NCBI RefSeq assembly: GCF_036898095.1
Contig: NC_090744.1
Span: 13,454,143-13,518,142, forward strand
Source: Palaemon carinicauda
Taxonomy: Eukaryota > Arthropoda > Malacostraca > Decapoda > Palaemonidae
Reading direction: 5' to 3'
Length of the DNA: 64,000 nucleotides
Below are positions 59,101 through 64,000 of this stretch, piece after piece (position 1 is the first letter of the stretch; each line of letters begins with the position of its first letter). Position numbers and translations under genes: made by a program. A model generated the notes under the pieces. That model saw only the letters and a program-made list of their open reading frames with translations. It was not told the origin of the DNA and did no database searches.

Positions 59101-60389
59101 TCACGTGAGACACATAAATCTGAAGGAACATCCGTTTCAAGGTAACTCTGGTCAGAATGGCTGTGTTTGAAAAGGGAAAGGTTTAATGTTGGTCACGTGA
59201 GACACAAATCTGAAGGAACATCCGTTTCAAGGTAACTCTGGTCAGAATGGCTGTGTTTGAAAAGGGAAAGGTTGAATGTTGGTCACGTGAGACACATAAA
59301 TCTGAAGGAACATCCGTTTCAAGGTAACTCTGGTCAGAATGGCTGTGTTTGAAAAGGGAAAGGTTGAATGTTGGTCACGTGAGACACATAAATCTGAAGG
59401 AAAATCCGTTTCAAGGTAACTCTGGTCAGAATGGCTGTGTTTGAAAAGGGAAAGGTTGAATGTTGGTCACGTGAGACACATAAATCTGAAGGAACATCCG
59501 TTTCAAGGTAACTCTGGTCAGAATGGCTGTATTTGAAAAGGGAAAGGTTGAATGTTGGTCACGTGAGACACATAAATCTGAAGGAACATCCGTTTCAAGG
59601 TAACTCTGGTCAGAATGGCTGTGTTTGAAAAGGGAAAGGTTGAATGTTGGTCACGTGAGACACATAAATCTGAAGGAACATCCGTTTCAAGGTAACTCTG
59701 GTCAGAATGGCTGTGTTTGAAAAGGGAAAGGTTGAATGTTGGTCACGTGAGACACATAAATCTGAAGGAACATCCGTTTCAAGGTAACTCTGGTCAGAAT
59801 GGCTGTGTTTGAAAAGGGAAAGGTTGAATGTTGGTCACGTGAGACACATAAATCTGAAGGAACATCCGTTTCAAGGTAACTCTGGTCAGAATGGCTGTGT
59901 TTGAAAAGGGAAAGGTTGAATGTTGGTCACGTGAGACACATAAATCTGAAGGAACATACGTTTCAAGGTAACTCTGGTCAGAATGGCTGTGTTTGAAAAG
60001 GGAAAGGTTGAATGTTGGTCACGGGAGAAACTTAAATCTGAAGGAACATACGTTTCAAGGTAACTCTGGTCAGAATGGCTGCGATTGGAAAGGGAAAGGT
60101 TGAATGTTGGTCACGTGAGAAACTTAAATCTGAAGGAACATCCGTTTCAAGGTAACTCTGGTTAGAATAGTTGCGATTAAAAAGGGAAAGGTTGAATGTT
60201 GGTCACGTGAGAAACTTAAATCTGAAGGAACATCCGTTTCAAGGTAACTCTGGTCAGAATGGCTGTGATTGAAAAGGGAAAGGTTGAATGTTGGTCATGT
60301 GAGAAACTTAAATCTGAAGGAACATCCGTTTCAAAGTAACTCTGGTCAGAATGGTTGTGATTGAAAATGGAAAGGTTGAATGTTGGTCA
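50166..60389. repeat. Satellite 3 (92 bp monomer), main array
   Basis: Units carry GAAAAGGGAAAGGTTGAATG, TTGGTCATGTGAGAAACTTA, AATCTGAAGGAACATCCGTT, TCAAAGTAACTCTGGTCAGA and ATGGCTGTGATT. Successive units start exactly 92 bases apart (51121 and 51213). Subfamilies lie in blocks: GTGGTCATGTGAG with TTTAGAGTAAC (50.2-50.75, 53.15-53.69, 54.65-55.03 kb); TCATGTGAG (50.76-53.1, 53.7-54.6 kb); CTGGAGGAAC with TCGGAATGG (55.0-55.6 kb); GGACAGGTGAG (55.6-56.5 kb); CACGTGAGACACAT (56.7-58.1 and 58.9-60.0 kb). Short frames of about 60 codons are incidental. Confidence 0.97.
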
Positions 60390-63300
60390 TGTGAGATACT
60401 TAAATCAGAAGGAACATCTGTTTCAAAGTAACTCTGGTCAGAATGGTTGTGATTGAAAAGGGAAAGGTTGAATGTTGGTCATGTGATAAAACTTAAATCT
60501 GAAGGAACATCCGTTTTAAAGTAACTCTGGTCAGAATGGCTGTGTTTAAAAAGGGAAAGGTTGAATGTTGGTCATGTGATAAAACTTAAATCTGAAGGAA
60601 CATCCGTTTCAAAGTAACTCTGGTCAGAATGGCTGTGTTTGAAAAGGGAAAGGTTGAATGTTGGTCATGTGAGAAACTTAAATCTGAAGGAACATCCGGT
60701 TTAAAGTAACTCTGGTAAGAATGGCTGTGTTTGAAAAGGGGAATGTTGGTCATGTGAGAAACTTAAATCTGAAGGAACATCCGTTTCAAAGTAACTCTGG
60801 TCAGAATGGCTGTGATTGAAAAGGGAAAGGTTGAATGTTGGTCATGTGAGAAACTTATATCTGAAGGAACATCCGTTTCAAAGTAACTCTGGTCAAAATG
60901 GCTGTGATTGAAAAGGGAAAGGTTGAATGTTGGTCATGTGAGAAACTTAAATCTGAAGGAACATCCGTTTCAAAGTAACTCTGGTCAGAATGGCTGTGAT
61001 TGAAAAGGGAAAGGTTGAATGTTGGTCATGTGAGAAACTTAAATCTGAAGGAACATCCATTTCAAAGTAACTCTGGTCAAAATGGCTGTGATTGAAAAGG
61101 GAAAGGTTGAATGTTGGTCATGTGAGAAACTTAAATCTGAAGGAACATCCGTTTCAAAGTAACTCTGGTCGGAATGGTTGTGATTGAAAAGGGAAAGGTT
61201 GAATGTTGGTCATGTGAGAAACTTAAATCTGGAGGAACATCCGTTTCAAAGTAACTCTGGTCGGAATGGTTGTGATTGAAAAGGGAGAGGTTGAATGTTG
61301 GTTATGTGAGAAACTTAAATCTGGAGGAATATCCATTTCAAAGTAACTCTGGTCGGAATGGCTGTGTTTGAAAAGGGAAAGGTTGAATGTTGGACAGGTG
61401 AGAAACTTAAATCTGGAGGAACATCCGTTTCAAAGAAACTCTGGTCAGCATGGCTGTGTTTGAAAAGGGAAAGGTTGAATGTTGGACAGGTGAGAAACTT
61501 AAATCTGGAGGAACATCCGTTTCAAAGTAGCTCTGGTCAGAATGGCTGTGTTTGAAAAGGGAAAGGTTGAATGTTGGACAGGTGAGAAACTTAAATCTGG
61601 AGGAACATCCGTTTCAAAGTAACTCTGGTCGGAATGGCTGTGTTTGAAAAGGGAAAGGTTGAATGTTGGTCATGTGAGAAACTTAAATCTGGAGGAACAT
61701 CCGTTTCAAAGTAACTCTGGTCGGAATGGCTGTGATTGGAAAGGGAAAGGTTGAATGTTGGTCATGTGAGAAACTTAAATCTGGAGGAACATCCTTTTCA
61801 AAGTAACTCTGGTCGGAATGGCTGTGATTGGAAAGGGAAAGGTTGAATGTTGGTCATGTGAGAAACTTAAATCTGGAGGAACATCCGTTTCAAAGTAACT
61901 CTGGTCGGATTGGTTGTAATTGAAAAGGGAAAGGTTGAATGTTGGTCATGTGAGAAACTTAAATCTGGAGGAACATCCGTTTCAAAGTAACTCTGGTCAG
62001 AATGGCTGTGATTGAAAAGGGAAAGGTTGAATGTTGGACAGGTGAGAAACTTAAATCTGGAAGAACATCCGTTTCAAAGAAACTCTGGTCAGAATGGCTC
62101 TGTTTGAAAAGGGAAAGGTTGAATGTTGGACAGGTGAGAAACTTAAATCTGGAGGAACATCCGTTTCAAAGTAGCTCTGGTCAGAATGGCTGTGTTTGAA
62201 AAGGGAAAGGTTGAATGTTGGACAGGTGAGAAACTTAAATCTGGAGGAACATCCATTTCAAAGTAGCTCTGGTCAGAATGGCTGTGTTTGAAAAGGGAAA
62301 GGTTGAATGTTGGTCACGTGAGAAACTTAAATCTGAAGGAACATCCGTTTCAAAGTAGCTCTGGTCAAAATGGCTGTTTGAAAAGGGAAAGGTTGAATGT
62401 TGGTCACGTGAGAAACTTAAATCTGAAGGAACATCCGTTTCAAAGTAACTCTGGTCAGAATGGCTGTGTTTGAAAAAGGAAAGGTTGAATGTTGGTCACG
62501 TGAGACACATATATCTGAAGGAACATCTGTTTCAATGTTTGAAAAGGGAAAGGTTGAATGTTGGTCACGTGAGACACATAAATCTGAAGGAACATCCGTT
62601 TCAAGGTAACTCTGGTCAGAATGGCTGTGTTTGAAAAGGGAAAGGTTGAATGTTGGTCACGTGAGACACATAAATCTGAAGGAACATCCGTTTCAAGGTA
62701 ACTCTGGTCAGAATGGCTGTGTTTGAAAAGGGAAAGGTTGAATGTTGGTCACGTGAGACACATAAATCTGAAGGAACATCCGTTTCAAGGTAACTCTGGT
62801 CAGAATGGCTGTGTTTGAAAAGGGAAAGGTTGAATGTTGGTCACGTGAGACACATAAATCTGAAGGAACATCCGTTTCAAGGTAACTCTGGTCAGAATGG
62901 CTGTGTTTGAAAAGGGAAAGGTTGAATGTTGGTCACGTGAGACACATAAATCTGAAGGAACATCCGTTTCAAGGTAACTCTGGTCAGAATGGCTGTGTTT
63001 GAAAAGGGAAAGGTTGAATGTTGGTCACGTGAGACACATAAATCTGAAGGAACATCCGTTTCAAGGTAACTCTGGTCAGAATGGCTGTGTTTGAAAAGGG
63101 AAAGGTTGAATGTTGGTCACGTGAGACACATAAATCTGAAGGAACATCCGTTTCAAGGTAACTCTGGTCAGAATGGCTGTGTTTGAAAAGGGAAAGGTTG
63201 AATGTTGGTCACGTGAGACACATAAATCTGAAGGAACATCCGTTTCAAGGTAACTCTGGTCAGAATGGCTGTGTTTGAAAAGGGAAAGGTTGAATGTTGG

Positions 63301-64000
63301 TCACGTGAGACACATAAATCTGAAGGAACATCCGTTTCAAGGTAACTCTGGTCAGAATGGCTGTGTTTGAAAAGGGAAAGGTTGAATGTTGGTCACGTGA
63401 GACACATAAATCTGAAGGAACATCCGTTTCAAGGTAACTCTGGTCAGAATGGCTGTGTTTGAAAAGGGAAAGGTTGAATGTTGGTCACGTGAGACACATA
63501 AATCTGAAGGAACATCCGTTTCAAGGTAACTCTGGTCAGAATGGCTGTGTTTGAAAAGGGAAAGGTTGAATGTTGGTCACGTGAGACACATAAATCTGAA
63601 GGAACATCCGTTTCAAGGTAACTCTGGTCAGAATGGCTGTGTTTGAAAAGGGAAAGGTTGAATGTTGGTCACGTGAGACACATAAATCTGAAGGAACATC
63701 CGTTTCAAGGTAACTCTGGTCAGAATGGCTGTGTTTGAAAAGGGAAAGGTTGAATGTTGGTCACGTGAGACACATAAATCTGAAGGGACATACGGTTCAA
63801 GGTAACTCTGGTCAGAATGGCTGCGATTGGAAAGGGAAAGGTTGAATGTTGGTCACGGGAGACACATAAATCTGAAGGAACATACGGTTCAAGGTAACTC
63901 TGGTCAGAATGGCTGCGATTGGAAAGGGAAAGGTTGAATGTTGGTCACGGGAGAAACTTAAATCTGAAGGAACATACGTTTCAAGGTAACTCTGGTCAGA
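60390..64000. repeat. Satellite 3, duplicated segment, continuing past the window
   Basis: This segment repeats the order of rare variant units seen from 53632 to about 58240: GTGAGATACTTAAATCAG, GTGATAAAACTTAAATC, a truncated AAAAGGGGAATGTTGG unit, the AAAGGGAGAGG unit, GGCTGTTTGAAAAGG, CAATGTTTGAAAAGG and TACGGTTCAAGG. Offsets are 6759-6760 at first and exactly 5762 from about 61281 onward, so one copy differs by a 998-base (11-unit) block. Confidence 0.95.

Noticed and set aside
50166..64000. CRISPR-like array
   Set aside because: The 92-bp units are directly adjacent with no unique spacers and mutate along their whole length. The genome is eukaryotic.

Overview
The window is eukaryotic and almost entirely repeat DNA. 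The best guess is a decapod crustacean (shrimp-like) genome. The reasons are many long CT/GA, TA/TG and TTA microsatellites, several dispersed repeats that I recall from shrimp sequences (a recollection, not a search), LINE reverse-transcriptase C-terminal remnants, and very long tandem arrays. No bacterial gene organisation is present. I found no convincing intact protein-coding gene. Nearly all long open frames are by-products of repeats whose period is divisible by three or which lack stop codons.

Layout. 1-6.1 kb: AT-rich sequence with microsatellites, two decayed LINE 3' ends on the minus strand (about 2.15-2.54 kb), copies of two dispersed repeat families, a 36-bp micro-exon candidate (4883-4918) and a fold-back element (5721-6022). 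6139-6233 (minus): a hammerhead ribozyme motif with a complete conserved core, a GUC cleavage site and three helices, just before the first satellite. 6.3-21.5 kb: satellite 1 (119-122 bp monomer, about 124 copies, partly in 4-monomer higher-order units). 21502-22001: an assembly gap of exactly 500 N. 22.0-32.47 kb: satellite 2 (187 bp monomer, interrupted by about twelve long poly-T tracts and organised in nested 2.05, 2.4 and 7.96 kb duplications). 32.5-50.1 kb: mostly unique AT-rich DNA with two exon-like blocks (33048-33139, 35881-35941) and many short minisatellites (GA composite, 26-bp, CCAAA-rich, 30-bp, 57-bp, 30/32-bp). It also holds a non-autonomous inverted-terminus element at 41.7-42.4 kb packed with TCAAGGTCA half-sites, and a 150-bp hairpin element at 46.7 kb. 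50.17-64.0 kb: satellite 3 (92 bp monomer, about 150 copies). It contains a segmental duplication of about 3.6 kb within the array and runs off the window end.

How parts may work together. Three plus-strand exon-like blocks with good splice signals (4.9, 33.0 and 35.9 kb) could belong to one transcript whose first intron would hold satellites 1 and 2. The reading frame stays open from the first to the second block in two frames. The third block has stops in all frames, so a long non-coding RNA or untranslated exons are the safer reading. The most interesting single item is the hammerhead ribozyme. The satellites give a clear record of recent within-array duplication and homogenisation.
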